This document shows, one piece after another, positions 27,079 through 37,200 of a DNA stretch of 64,000 bases. The position numbers were made by a program, and so were the translations under genes. Position 1 is the first letter of the stretch; each line of letters starts with the position of its first letter. Origin of the DNA: Campylobacteraceae bacterium (lineage in GTDB: Bacteria > Campylobacterota > Campylobacteria > Campylobacterales > Arcobacteraceae); NCBI GenBank assembly GCA_013373175.1, contig JABXII010000018.1, positions 1-64,000 of the forward strand, read 5' to 3'. The notes below the pieces were generated by a model. That model was not told where the DNA came from and searched no databases. It worked only from the letters and a program-made list of their open reading frames with translations.

Positions 27079-28562
27079 ATAATCTCTCTTAATTTATTCA
27101 ATATCTTCACCATAGCCAAAGTATCAAGTTTACAATACTCTAAAAGTGAAGTTCTCATTTTCTGTTTACTTACCTCATCAAGTTTACTAAGATTTGCAAA
27201 GGCATTCATAGCTTGGCTTCCATTTTGTACACCATCTAACTCTTTATAGGCTTTTTCAAACTCTGGTACAAGTGCTGGAAGTACATACTTTATAGAGTAA
27301 CTTCCTTGCATACTTGGGGTTACGTACCATTTCTTTTGAAAAGGTAGCATTAGGTCTTGCATGTTTTCATTTATAGCTAATAAGTGAATACTTAGGTCAG
27401 GGAAAAGGTTTGCAAGTCTTGTTATCACACCTTTTTCAAAACTCATATTGTAAGCTAATACTGTAACATCACTTGGGATATCTTCACATAGCTTTAACGC
27501 TAACTCATATCTACTATCTACACAATGCTTGCTCAAATACTCTTTATGCTCCAAAGTACCATCTTCATGCTCTATATGAAGTGAGTATTGAAAAGGGATT
27601 TGCTCGAAGGGCTTTATACCTTTGTATTGTGGTATGGCTTGTTGGTAGGTTTCAAAGTCTAAGTGATAGATTGGGTATGTGAGGTTTTCTAAAAAGGCTT
27701 TGATATTTTCTTTGTCTATATAGCTTGCTTTTGATTTGTAGTTTTCTACTGCTTGGGCTTGATTTGCCGTCATATCAAAATCTACTGGGATATCTTCTAT
27801 ATCTATGATACCTTGATTGTAAAGTTCAACTTGCTTTTTACTTCCTAGATTGAAAATATTAAAAATAGAATAATCTGGAATTTGTCTTTGTACTTTCCAA
27901 CAATAGTTTTTAACATCACACTCATAAGGTTTGTTACAATGCTTTCCTATATCTATATCTGGCTCATTTACCTTATCTTCTAAATAAGTTTCAAACTCTT
28001 TTAATATGCTTGGGATATTTGACTGTAAACTTTGCACTTCACTAGTGACATCCACTATCTTAAAAAGCTTTTCTAACTCTAAAGACTCACCTCTTACATA
28101 CTCATTGTTTATATGTACTACACTTGCACTTTTTATACTAAAACCTAAGTTTTGTAAAACATAGTACTGAATAGATACATCATGAAGATATATATCTTTT
28201 ACCTCAGTTGAGCTTTTAACCTCATAGATAGATGCACCATCACTATCTAGTTTTAAAATATCTACCATAATAAGTATACCCTCATAGCTAAAAGTAGCTT
28301 CGTAGATATTTGATACACCCTCTTCCATCCACTGTTTTGTAGTAGATATCATCTCATCATAATTTGTAGTGTATGATACTTCTTTTCCATCAGGGAAAAG
28401 CTTGCAAGCTAAGTCTCCTACTATATTTCCAGTTTCAAATATAGCTTGAGCTTGCTCATCTGGTGGTGTCAAAACACTTGGCTTGTATTTTTTAAGCCAA
28501 AGTGCTTTGGGGCATTGGATGCCTCTTGTGTAGAGGGATTTAGATAGGTTCATATTACTCAT
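27075..28562 (-). CDS. DUF2779 protein: Cas4-like nuclease fused to a DEDD exonuclease
   Basis: A 495-aa protein with two nuclease halves. The N-terminal half has the Cas4-like RGIQCPKALWL (C17), a PD-(D/E)xK core (D101, E114-V-K116 in IYEVKSS) and three further cysteines (C209, C215, C221) that can complete a 4Fe-4S cluster. The DUF2779 half has Exo I IYHLDFET (D302, E304), Exo II LAYNMSFEKG (F375, E376) and Exo III LEYCKLDTLA (Y476, D480). It overlaps the upstream gene by 8 nt and the Ycf46-like gene by 3. Its 3' end is present twice more as fragments at 17925 and 13973. Confidence 0.85.
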   Translation of the reverse strand: MSNMNLSKSLYTRGIQCPKALWLKKYKPSVLTPPDEQAQAIFETGNIVGDLACKLFPDGKEVSYTTNYDEMISTTKQWMEEGVSNIYEATFSYEGILIMVDILKLDSDGASIYEVKSSTEVKDIYLHDVSIQYYVLQNLGFSIKSASVVHINNEYVRGESLELEKLFKIVDVTSEVQSLQSNIPSILKEFETYLEDKVNEPDIDIGKHCNKPYECDVKNYCWKVQRQIPDYSIFNIFNLGSKKQVELYNQGIIDIEDIPVDFDMTANQAQAVENYKSKASYIDKENIKAFLENLTYPIYHLDFETYQQAIPQYKGIKPFEQIPFQYSLHIEHEDGTLEHKEYLSKHCVDSRYELALKLCEDIPSDVTVLAYNMSFEKGVITRLANLFPDLSIHLLAINENMQDLMLPFQKKWYVTPSMQGSYSIKYVLPALVPEFEKAYKELDGVQNGSQAMNAFANLSKLDEVSKQKMRTSLLEYCKLDTLAMVKILNKLREII

Positions 28563-29148
28563 TTAATCCTAAATTTTCTTTATCTACTGCTATAATATAT
28601 TTTCCTCCATTCCAATCATGAAGTTTTCCATTAATGCTTTTTACTAAAAGGTATCTATCATTTGCCATATCAAATGTTATATTTTTTAGCAATATATTTT
28701 TATTTTCTAATCTTTTAATACTATCTTGTAAATACCAAGTATACCCAAAATAAGTAATTACTGTAAAAAATATAAAAGAAAATAGACTAGTAAAAAAAAC
28801 TTTATATATTATATAGCTACTCGCATTTTTATAGATTTCTGTAGCTTCATTTGCATACTCATTTGCTTCTTTAAAATTTGTATTTATATGATTTACCACA
28901 GCATCAGCTATTGCATGGCTTTTAGATTTAACCTCTTTTTGAATTTCTTCATTTATATTTATTACACTATTATTTAGTTCTTGAATTGATTTATTAAGAT
29001 TTCTATTATTGACCTGAAGATTACTATTCTGTAAATCATAATTCTCAATCAACTTATCAAGATTTTCTTTACTATCTTCTACTGAATCTAAAAGATTTGA
29101 TGCAGATTTGAACAAAAAAATCATTTTTTCTTTTTCTTCTTTATTCAT
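28555..29148 (-). CDS. Unrecognised coiled-coil protein with one membrane segment
   Basis: A 197-aa protein. The N-terminal 110 residues are an Asn/Glu-rich coiled coil (LQVNNRNLNKSIQELNNSVI). One hydrophobic segment follows at about 118-140 (VFFTSLFSFIFFTVITYFGY). A small C-terminal domain ends in NGGKYIIAVDKENLGLNE. The layout recalls some plasmid mobilisation accessory proteins, but no relaxase is present and I do not assign that. It overlaps genes on both sides (4 nt and 8 nt), so it belongs to the operon. Confidence 0.55.
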   Translation of the reverse strand: MNKEEKEKMIFLFKSASNLLDSVEDSKENLDKLIENYDLQNSNLQVNNRNLNKSIQELNNSVININEEIQKEVKSKSHAIADAVVNHINTNFKEANEYANEATEIYKNASSYIIYKVFFTSLFSFIFFTVITYFGYTWYLQDSIKRLENKNILLKNITFDMANDRYLLVKSINGKLHDWNGGKYIIAVDKENLGLNE

Positions 29149-29873
29149 TTCATACCCCTATATATGTTATTATTTCGGCTTTGTGAACGATTTTGCTCTA
29201 GCTTCTGTTCTAGTTCATATTCACTTTGCATAACACTCTCACATTTTTGTTGAATTTCTTTTTTAAAATCATTGTGCTGTAGTTGTAGCTGTTCAATTTG
29301 AGAAAATTCTACATAATTAATACCTTCTTTTGATACAGATACAATTAATCCACCAGTACCAATTGCTCCAGAACCTTGACATGTTGATATCAAAGATAAA
29401 TAATGTTTTTGCTCTTCGTGTGTGATACTAGATATAGGATTATTTACTTCAATTGAAATACTCTTAATAAAACTTTCTAAGGTATCCATTCCCATAGTTC
29501 CATTATATGCATCCAAATAAGGGACAATCTTATTTACACAAATTTCCTCAAAAGGTTCAGTTTCTATATACCAATGTATTTGTCTTGATACATATTGCAT
29601 TCTTTCGTTATCTTTTAATGCTTTTTCAAGCTTTTCTACTCTCTTTTTTTCTTTATTGGATGGATTTTTAGCATTTTTAAACTCTAAAACCCTCACTACA
29701 CCAGGAAACTCTAATAACATATCACCCAATTCTTTATCAGCTGGCGTTTGCTGTAATAAATTTATAATACTTGGTAAAGTTTCTGTTCCGTCATCCAAGC
29801 CAATTTTTATACCTATATCAAGACCTAATCCATATAAAAAATTTCCAATTATTACATTTTCATATAATTTCAA
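29145..29873 (-). CDS. Unrecognised protein upstream of the DUF2779 gene
   Basis: A 242-aa soluble protein without motifs I recognise. A glycine-containing N-terminal stretch (GNFLYGLGLDIGIKIGLDDG) is followed by a basic helical part, an IHWYIETEPFEEICVNKIVPY segment, and GSGAIGTGGLIVSVSKEGI. The C-terminus is a Gln/Glu-rich coiled coil. It starts 25 nt after the ABC-3C ATPase gene and overlaps the next gene by 4 nt. It may be an extra part of either neighbouring system. Confidence 0.5.
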   Translation of the reverse strand: MKLYENVIIGNFLYGLGLDIGIKIGLDDGTETLPSIINLLQQTPADKELGDMLLEFPGVVRVLEFKNAKNPSNKEKKRVEKLEKALKDNERMQYVSRQIHWYIETEPFEEICVNKIVPYLDAYNGTMGMDTLESFIKSISIEVNNPISSITHEEQKHYLSLISTCQGSGAIGTGGLIVSVSKEGINYVEFSQIEQLQLQHNDFKKEIQQKCESVMQSEYELEQKLEQNRSQSRNNNIYRGMK

Positions 29874-29898
29874 CTTCTAATTCCTTTGAGTTTATTGT

Positions 29899-32265
29899 TT
29901 AATTAGTATACTTATCTTTAAAATTAATTTGCATCGTTTCAAGACCAAATTTTTGAAACTTATATCTCATATATGCTGACATCATCTGTTCATGGGTAGA
30001 CATAAATATTTGTCTGTCAGAAAACTCATTTCTTAATAAATTTATAAAGCCTGCTATATTTAATTCATCAAGAGTTTGAACAGGATCATCAATAAATAGT
30101 AATTTACTTTTTGAATATCTTTTATTTAGTGCTAATGTGAAAGATATTATTAATGAAGCCAACTGCCCTGAACTCATAGAAAAAATAGCATCATATTTAT
30201 CATAATTAGCAATACCCGAACTACCTACTTGTACACTTTCAATAAATCTTATTCCAATCTTGTCAGCTTTAATAAAAAGACCTAAACCATTTTGATAGTC
30301 TTGCATAATTCTTCCAGAATAAATATGAAATAAAATTTCAATATCTTGTATTAACTTTTCTTGATAAAGTTTTAATTCATCTTTATAAATTTTAATAATT
30401 TTAGATAATTTTTTATTTATTTGTAATGCCTTGTCAAACTTTTCTTTTTTTGTATTATATTCATTATTTAATCTTTCAATTTCACTATTCTGATATGAAC
30501 TATATTTCCAATTAATATATTTTTTCTTTTGAATTAATTGTTCTGTTTTTAGTAGTTCTAGTTTTTCTTTTTTCTCATCAAAATATCTAACATAATAATC
30601 TGAAAAATACTCTTTTATATTCTCTGGTTCAAAGTCTTTTTTTACTCCACTTATATTTTCTTTTAACTTACTAATTCTTTCATCTAAATTTACTACTGTT
30701 TTAGGATCTTGATTGAAAAATGTACTTAAATCTATTCCTAACTTTTCAAAACTAGAATTTAAATTTTTTAAATTCTCTTCTCTCTTCTTAACCTCTTGCA
30801 ATTGGTTAATAAAACCTTCATCAAGTTTATTATCTTTAAAAAACTTATTTACCTCAACAATCATTGGTTGAATAAACTTCTTATCAAAATCTTCTATAAG
30901 AGACTCTAATTCACCTCCATTATTAGTTATTAATTCAGATAACATTTCAGATTGTCTATCGAAGCTGTCTAATAAATCTTTTTTTTCTTTCCAATCGTAT
31001 CCACATACAGGACATACTGTGTCACTACTATCTTCAAGATATTCTTTATATTTGGATATGAGATTTTCTCGTGATTCTTTTATATTACTTAAAATTTTTT
31101 CTAGTTTATTTGATGTATCTATTTTACTTTTGATTACTGTTATTTTTGCTTTATATTCATCTATATCAATAAATAGTTTTATAATATCTTCAATATTTTT
31201 TGGCACATCTATTTTTTCTTCTTGGAATACAGTCAAAATTCCTTTTTCAAAATTTTTCACATATTTCTCAAGTTGATTATGAATGTTTAACTTAGTTTTT
31301 AAATCATCATTTTCATCAAGAAAATTAAAAAAACTCAATAAATTCTTAACATTAGTATCATTTTCTGTAAGTTTTTCTAGCTCATTATTAAAAGTTTTAT
31401 TTTCAAAATCTTCAAAATTATTGATAAAGAAAATTAATTTATTTAACTCTCCATTTTCTCCTAACCATAAAGAATAATTATTTGATGTAAAGTCTAAATC
31501 TTCTTTATCCCAGAATATTTCTTTCTCAGGAAACAATTGAGTATATTCAGATTCTTCTATATCTGTCAATAAATTAGATAGGTACTCATTTTTACGTCTT
31601 AAGATATCTTCATAATCTGCTTTTGCATTAGCATTTGATGCTTCATTTAACTTTTCTTTTACGGAAGTTAGTTGATTTATTTTAGTACTTATTTCATCTG
31701 TATTAAATAAATGAGAAATATAATCTTTTCTAACTTTATCTTTTTGTTTCAATAAATAAGTATTGTCTTCTTGTTCTATATAATTTAGAAAGCCAAAATT
31801 TTTATTAAAATCATTGCCTAATAAATAATTAAAAAATGTTTCACTGTCCTCAACTAAGTCTCCAGTATCAGCTTCATATTCACTCAACTGATACAAAGGT
31901 AAAGAAAATGTTTCAAAATCAATACTATTAGCAAGTGTTTCACACCCTTCTTTTCTCATTAAGTAATATGTAGTATCATTTATCTCTAATTCTACTTTTA
32001 TAACCATTTCATCATCTAACAAAGCTTTATTACAAAGAATTGGATTATCATTTATCTGTTGTCTGCCATCAATAATATTTGATAATGAGCTATATCTTCT
32101 TAATTTACCAGTGAAAAGTATTTCCAGTGAATCATAAAAAGATGTTTTCCCAAAACCATTGGGACCATCTAGAACTATTAAATTAGGATTGACAAAATCA
32201 ATTGTTTCTAAACTTGTGAATAATTTAAAATTTTTAACTGAAATTTTTTTAATTTTAATTCCCAT
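29899..32265 (-). CDS. ABC-3C system SMC-like ATPase with zinc hook
   Basis: A 788-aa RecF/SMC-type ABC ATPase. Walker A is VLDGPNGFGKTSFYDSL (G34 to T41). A coiled coil is interrupted by the Rad50-like zinc hook CPVC (about 417-420). The signature FSMSSGQLASLIISF (about 693), Walker B KLLFIDDPVQTLDEL (about 725) and H-loop MSTHEQM follow. Together with the two upstream genes it forms the three-part arrangement called ABC-three-component (ABC-3C), predicted to sense DNA structures and activate an effector. Its start overlaps the middle-component gene by 11 nt. Confidence 0.8.
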   Translation of the reverse strand: MGIKIKKISVKNFKLFTSLETIDFVNPNLIVLDGPNGFGKTSFYDSLEILFTGKLRRYSSLSNIIDGRQQINDNPILCNKALLDDEMVIKVELEINDTTYYLMRKEGCETLANSIDFETFSLPLYQLSEYEADTGDLVEDSETFFNYLLGNDFNKNFGFLNYIEQEDNTYLLKQKDKVRKDYISHLFNTDEISTKINQLTSVKEKLNEASNANAKADYEDILRRKNEYLSNLLTDIEESEYTQLFPEKEIFWDKEDLDFTSNNYSLWLGENGELNKLIFFINNFEDFENKTFNNELEKLTENDTNVKNLLSFFNFLDENDDLKTKLNIHNQLEKYVKNFEKGILTVFQEEKIDVPKNIEDIIKLFIDIDEYKAKITVIKSKIDTSNKLEKILSNIKESRENLISKYKEYLEDSSDTVCPVCGYDWKEKKDLLDSFDRQSEMLSELITNNGGELESLIEDFDKKFIQPMIVEVNKFFKDNKLDEGFINQLQEVKKREENLKNLNSSFEKLGIDLSTFFNQDPKTVVNLDERISKLKENISGVKKDFEPENIKEYFSDYYVRYFDEKKEKLELLKTEQLIQKKKYINWKYSSYQNSEIERLNNEYNTKKEKFDKALQINKKLSKIIKIYKDELKLYQEKLIQDIEILFHIYSGRIMQDYQNGLGLFIKADKIGIRFIESVQVGSSGIANYDKYDAIFSMSSGQLASLIISFTLALNKRYSKSKLLFIDDPVQTLDELNIAGFINLLRNEFSDRQIFMSTHEQMMSAYMRYKFQKFGLETMQINFKDKYTN

Positions 32266-32971
32266 CTATAGTTCCTTCTGTAACATCAAATAAACTATCT
32301 ATTATTTCAGAGGTTTCTTTACTTTTAATCTGTTCTAGTGTTAGATCCCCATATACTTCGAAAACTTGATTATTCAAATGTATTAGTCGATTATCATTAT
32401 TACTTTCTAACTTATTATTAATTATATGCTGCAAGGATTCTATATTGGAAGAAGTATTAATATTTATATTTATAAAAGGTAATTTAATCACTACCCTATA
32501 AAATAATTCCCTCCAACTACCTTGTAAAGGATTTTCTTTATAATCTCTAAAAGTTTTTTCATTTGCAATATTAGAAGAAAAGAAATCATTAATATTATTA
32601 CCATCAAGTTTATCTTTAAATTCTTCTAATTCTGTAGGTGAATAATAAAGAATATGTTTTTTAAAATAATATGGATTTTCCTCAATTGGCATAATCTGTT
32701 TTTTCATTTCTAACAACTCTAACTCACCAGTTGTATTCCAAATAATTAATAATGAAGCATTTTTTTCTAAATCATTAGATTCATGTTTTATTTTACAATC
32801 ATTAAGTATATCACTTTGTCTTGAAACTACTGAACTCAACTCATCTTCTTCAATGACAACCCAAAAGTCTTTTTTTTCTGAATCATTCGGATATGTAAAT
32901 AGAAAACCTTGTTCTAAATCTATTTTTTCATAACCATTAGCTTCAAATAAACCACTTACAATGTCAATCAT
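32255..32971 (-). CDS. ABC-3C system middle component (predicted)
   Basis: A 238-aa protein placed between the effector and the ATPase, overlapping them by 8 and 11 nt, which is the usual position of the ABC-3C middle component. It starts MIDIVSGLFEANGYEKI and contains KKDFWVVIEEDELSSVVSRQ and LLIIWNTTGELELLE, resembling the type with an FW motif near the N-terminus. WRELFYRVVIKLPF lies in the second half. The function is bridging by prediction. The assignment relies on position as well as sequence. Confidence 0.6.
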   Translation of the reverse strand: MIDIVSGLFEANGYEKIDLEQGFLFTYPNDSEKKDFWVVIEEDELSSVVSRQSDILNDCKIKHESNDLEKNASLLIIWNTTGELELLEMKKQIMPIEENPYYFKKHILYYSPTELEEFKDKLDGNNINDFFSSNIANEKTFRDYKENPLQGSWRELFYRVVIKLPFINININTSSNIESLQHIINNKLESNNDNRLIHLNNQVFEVYGDLTLEQIKSKETSEIIDSLFDVTEGTIDGN

Positions 32972-34265
32972 TCAATTCTCCTTTTGCATCATCTATACAT
33001 ACTAACGATATTTCGTTCCATTTCATAATATGTTTATATTCTTTATCATCATCTTGATAGTTGTTTCTAACTATATGGGATGCAGTCATCGATTCTACAG
33101 TAATAGAATCAGTAATTAAATTCTGGTTCTCAAAAAGTAAATCTAAGTCTGTACTTAGAGCATTATTTATTATTTGATCGCATATCTTTTCTGTATTACG
33201 AGGATTTCCAATTATACATGTTGGAGAAAATGATTTACTATCATTTTTCCATTGTAATAAACATCTATTAAGATAAAGTGGTTTTTTTTCAATTTGGTGC
33301 AATATATATATAAACACATCTTTAATCTCAGTTTGTTGTGGAGAATTATCTTTATAATCACTAAGTGATTCAAATTTAAAAGTTCTATGAGGCATTATAT
33401 TTTTAATAAACTTGATTAAATCTTTTTTTTGTAAAGATTCAAAAAACAACATAAAGTCATTCATACGAGTGAGTTCATCATTCATAGGTTCATTTTCAAT
33501 ACAATATTCTTGATAGTATCTACATATATCATTTTTTATTTGATATAAATAATATTCATTACTTATCGTTCTCAGATTTAAATCTTCATTTAAGATATCA
33601 AGAAAATCTTGAAATGGTATTCGCTGTATAAATGCTGCATCTTCATCAGATAAAAGATTTAGATGGATAATTCTATGTATCTCAAATAGTTTTTCAGTTA
33701 TTAGATTATCTAAATATTTTCTTACTAAACTTGCATAATCTCTATTATCACGACCTCTAGGCTGTGTAGAAATTATTAATTCTTCTATTTTTGTATCTAT
33801 TAGATTAACTTCACAATAAGGAATAGAATCATATTTATAAACTTCTATTGGATTAAAGTCAGCTTCTATATCCTCAATATTTTTATCAGAAATAGCCTTT
33901 GCAAGGTGAAAAAAAAGATTATTACAACTAATTGTATTTCCACCACTTTGTAGTTTTTCAAAGTCCTCTTTATAACTAGAGAAGTGTGTGTCTTTTTTTG
34001 CTTTAACCTGATGCAATGATACTATATGATTATTAGCATCAATTATTGCAAAATCATCTAAACTATCTAATTGTAAAGTATAATTACTTTTATCAAGTTC
34101 TAGTAGAACGTGATAGATAGCAACTTTTCCTTGATAAACAAATCCACTCCAACTACTAATTGCAGTATTTAAAAGTTTTATATATTTTCTTAACCAATCA
34201 TCATGACTTTCTGTTAAAATATTACTTTTATTAAAGCCATTTGGTTTTCTACTCTTCCACTTCAT
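32964..34265 (-). CDS. ABC-3C system effector with Cap4/DUF4297-like nuclease N-terminus
   Basis: A 433-aa protein. Residues 35-100 (WSGFVYQGKVAIYHVLLE, QLDSLDDFAII, SLHQVKAKK) match the pattern of restriction-endonuclease-fold effectors of the DUF4297/Cap4 type. In these a glycine-aromatic-Gln helix start, an acidic DD strand and Q-V-K supply the PD-(D/E)xK site. The remaining 330 residues are helical and probably form the ABC-3C C-terminal domain that docks on the other components. It starts 9 nt after sbcC ends. The nuclease call is from motif spacing only. Confidence 0.65.
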   Translation of the reverse strand: MKWKSRKPNGFNKSNILTESHDDWLRKYIKLLNTAISSWSGFVYQGKVAIYHVLLELDKSNYTLQLDSLDDFAIIDANNHIVSLHQVKAKKDTHFSSYKEDFEKLQSGGNTISCNNLFFHLAKAISDKNIEDIEADFNPIEVYKYDSIPYCEVNLIDTKIEELIISTQPRGRDNRDYASLVRKYLDNLITEKLFEIHRIIHLNLLSDEDAAFIQRIPFQDFLDILNEDLNLRTISNEYYLYQIKNDICRYYQEYCIENEPMNDELTRMNDFMLFFESLQKKDLIKFIKNIMPHRTFKFESLSDYKDNSPQQTEIKDVFIYILHQIEKKPLYLNRCLLQWKNDSKSFSPTCIIGNPRNTEKICDQIINNALSTDLDLLFENQNLITDSITVESMTASHIVRNNYQDDDKEYKHIMKWNEISLVCIDDAKGELND

Positions 34266-34274
34266 TCTTTTATC

Positions 34275-37200
34275 CTAATTCAAGTCCAACCCACTCGTCC
34301 CATCACCCTTAGGCTCTACCTTTATCTGCAATGGAATTCGCTCTTTTAGTGCTTCCACATGGGAAATCACACCTACCATTTTTCCTGAACTTTGTAATTG
34401 ATTTAGTGCATTTAGTGCTAGTTCTAGGCTATCACTATCTAGTGTTCCAAACCCTTCATCAAGAAAAAGTGAGTCTATACTTATCTTTTGGCTTGCTAGG
34501 CTTGATAGTCCTAAGGCTAAAGATAGACTTACTATGAAGCTTTCTCCCCCCGAGAGTGTGTTTACACCTCTTACCGCGTCACCTTGGAAGCCGTCAATTA
34601 TCTCTATATCTAAGAGTTTGTTTGATTCTGTGTTTCTTTGAAGTTCATATCTTGGGCTTAATATTTCTAGGTGTTTATTTGCTAGGTAGATTAGTTGGTC
34701 TAGGGTAATACCTTGGGCAAATTTGGCGAACTTGTCCCCTTGGCTTGAACCTATCATATCATTTAGTTTTACCCATACTTGGAAGGCTTGTTTTTTCTTT
34801 TCAAGTTGTTTGATTTTATCTTCTGATTTTTTTATATTTTGGGTATTTATCTCTAACTCTTTTGAGATACTTCCTATGGTTTCTTGAAGTTGGTCTATTG
34901 TGCTTTGTAGGTTTTGTAACTCTTTGTTTATATCATCTTTGTTTTGATTTGTTGGATTTATCTCTTTTTCTAAGAGTTTATGTTCCTTTAGTTTTTTGTT
35001 TGTGTCTGTTTTTAGAGTTTGTATTTGTGTGTATTTTTCTTCTATGGTTTTGCATAGCTTTGTTAGGGTTTCAAACTCTTCTTTTGGTAAGTTTGCTTTT
35101 TCAAACTCCTCTTGTGAGTTGAAGCCATACTCTACTAAAGCTTTTTCAAACTTTTCTTTTATGATTACTAGATTTTGTTTGTCATTTTCTTGTTTTTTGT
35201 TTAGTTGTATTATCTGTTTTGAGAGGGATTCATCTTTTGATTTTAGGCTTGCAAGATGGTTTTGCAAATTGTTATAATGTTTTGAAAAAGTGTCTAAACT
35301 CTCTTGAATATTTTTTTCAAAAAGGTCTAAATCTTCTATATCCAAGATATTTTTGCTTTGGGTTCGAAGCTTTGTTATCTCTTCTTTTAGTTTTGATTGT
35401 TCCTCTTTTAACTCTTTTATAGTGTTAATGCTTGTGTTTATCTGCTGTTGTTTTTGCAGCTCTTTATTTAAAGCTGTTTGTAGAGACTCTTTTTTTATTT
35501 GTAAAGACTCTTTTTCCTCTCGTAAAGTTACATACTCTTTTAGCTCGTTTTCACAAAATTGCATTTGCTCTTGTAGTGTGGCTTTTGAGTCTTCTTGCAG
35601 TTTGAAATCGTTTGTTTTAAAGAACTCTTCTATTTGCTCTTTTGTAGTTTGTTCTTTTTGTATTTCTAGATTTGAGCTTTCAAGTTTTGAGTTAAGTTTT
35701 GCTAGATTTATTTGAGCGTTGTTTAGTTCACTGTTTTGCTCTTGTAGATAGATTTCTTGCTCTTTTATTTTAGCTAGTGTTTGACTTATCTCTGTATCTA
35801 TATTTAAAGAGTGGTTTATATATGGATGCTCTTTTGAACCACATAAGAAGCACTCTTGCCCATCTTTTAGTTTGGCTCTATCTTGCTCGTAGTTTTTGAT
35901 AAGAAGCTCTTTTTCTCTTGTTTGTTTTAGTGAGTTTAGAGTTTCGTTTATTTGCTTAATTAGTTTTGTTTTTTCTTCGTTTAGTTTTGTTTGTGATTCT
36001 ATTTGAGTGTTGTACTCTTTTATCTTGTTTTGCTCTTGTGTGATTTGCTCTTGTAGTGTCTCATAATCACTTAGGGCTTTTAGAAGTGCTTCTATCTCTT
36101 TTAGTTTAGCTCTTGTGTTTTGCTCTTTTTGGTTTATATCTTTTGTTTTAGTTTCTAGTGCTTTGTATTGCTCTAATAGAGTTTCTAACTGCTCTTTTTT
36201 TGTGTCTAGATTTGATGAGAAGTTTTTGTATAGATTGTCTATTTGTGATTCGTCATTTAAAAGTGTTTCAAAATCTATCTCAAAATGCTTTGCCAACTCT
36301 TGTAGGTGTTGTGAGATTTTTTTACTTTTCTCTACATATAATGAGTTTTTACCATCACTTTGTGTTTTTATTGTTCTTAGTTCTTTTAGTTTTTTGTAGT
36401 TTTCATTGTATGTTGTTTGCTCTTTTTCAAGGCTTTGTTTTGAGAGTTTAAACTCTTGCTCTTTTGTTTGGATTTGTTCTTTTAACTCTTTGTCTTCTTT
36501 TTGTAAAGATTCTAAGCTTTGTTTATCATTTGTGATTGTGTTTATTAGTTGGTTTTTCTCTTGATTTAGGGCTTGTATTCTTATAGCTTTGTTTGCTAAT
36601 TCTAGCTTTGTAAACTGCTCTTTGTTGTCTTCTTTTTCTTTGCTTATTTGCTCGAATTCTTGATTATATTTTTGGCTATCTGTTTCTAGTTTATCAAGAG
36701 TTTCTAGGTAGTTTGATAGTTTTTTTAGTTCGGTTTCTTTTTTATCTAATTCTTGTTTTTCTTTCTTGTTTGTTTCTAGTTGTTTTGTTTTTCCTTCTAC
36801 TATGTTTGGCTCTAGAAGTTCTATACTTCCTAGTGCTATTTCATCTGCTTCTATCTCTTTTTTCTTGTGTGAGTATGTTTCATAGATACTTTGTGAGATT
36901 TGTTTGTAAATATATGTTCCAGTGATCTTTTCTAGTAAGTTTGAACGCTCGTTTTCTTTTGCTTTTAAAAAGGCATCAAAACTTCCTTGGGCTAACATCA
37001 TAGATTGAACAAATCTATCAAAATCAAGCCCTGATATTTCCTCTACTACTTTTGGTACTTTTGAAAGGTATGATTCTAGTATTTTGTTAGAGTCTAGTTC
37101 TACTATCTCCATCTTTGCAGATTGGAAATTTCCATTTGGGTTTTTTCTTGCTCTTTTTTGCGACCAAGAACTTCTATAGACTTTGCCTTTTATTTCAAAC

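Noticed and set aside
28555-29148. Plasmid mobilisation accessory protein
   Set aside because: The coiled coil plus membrane helix resembles such proteins in layout only. There is no relaxase or oriT-like sequence nearby.
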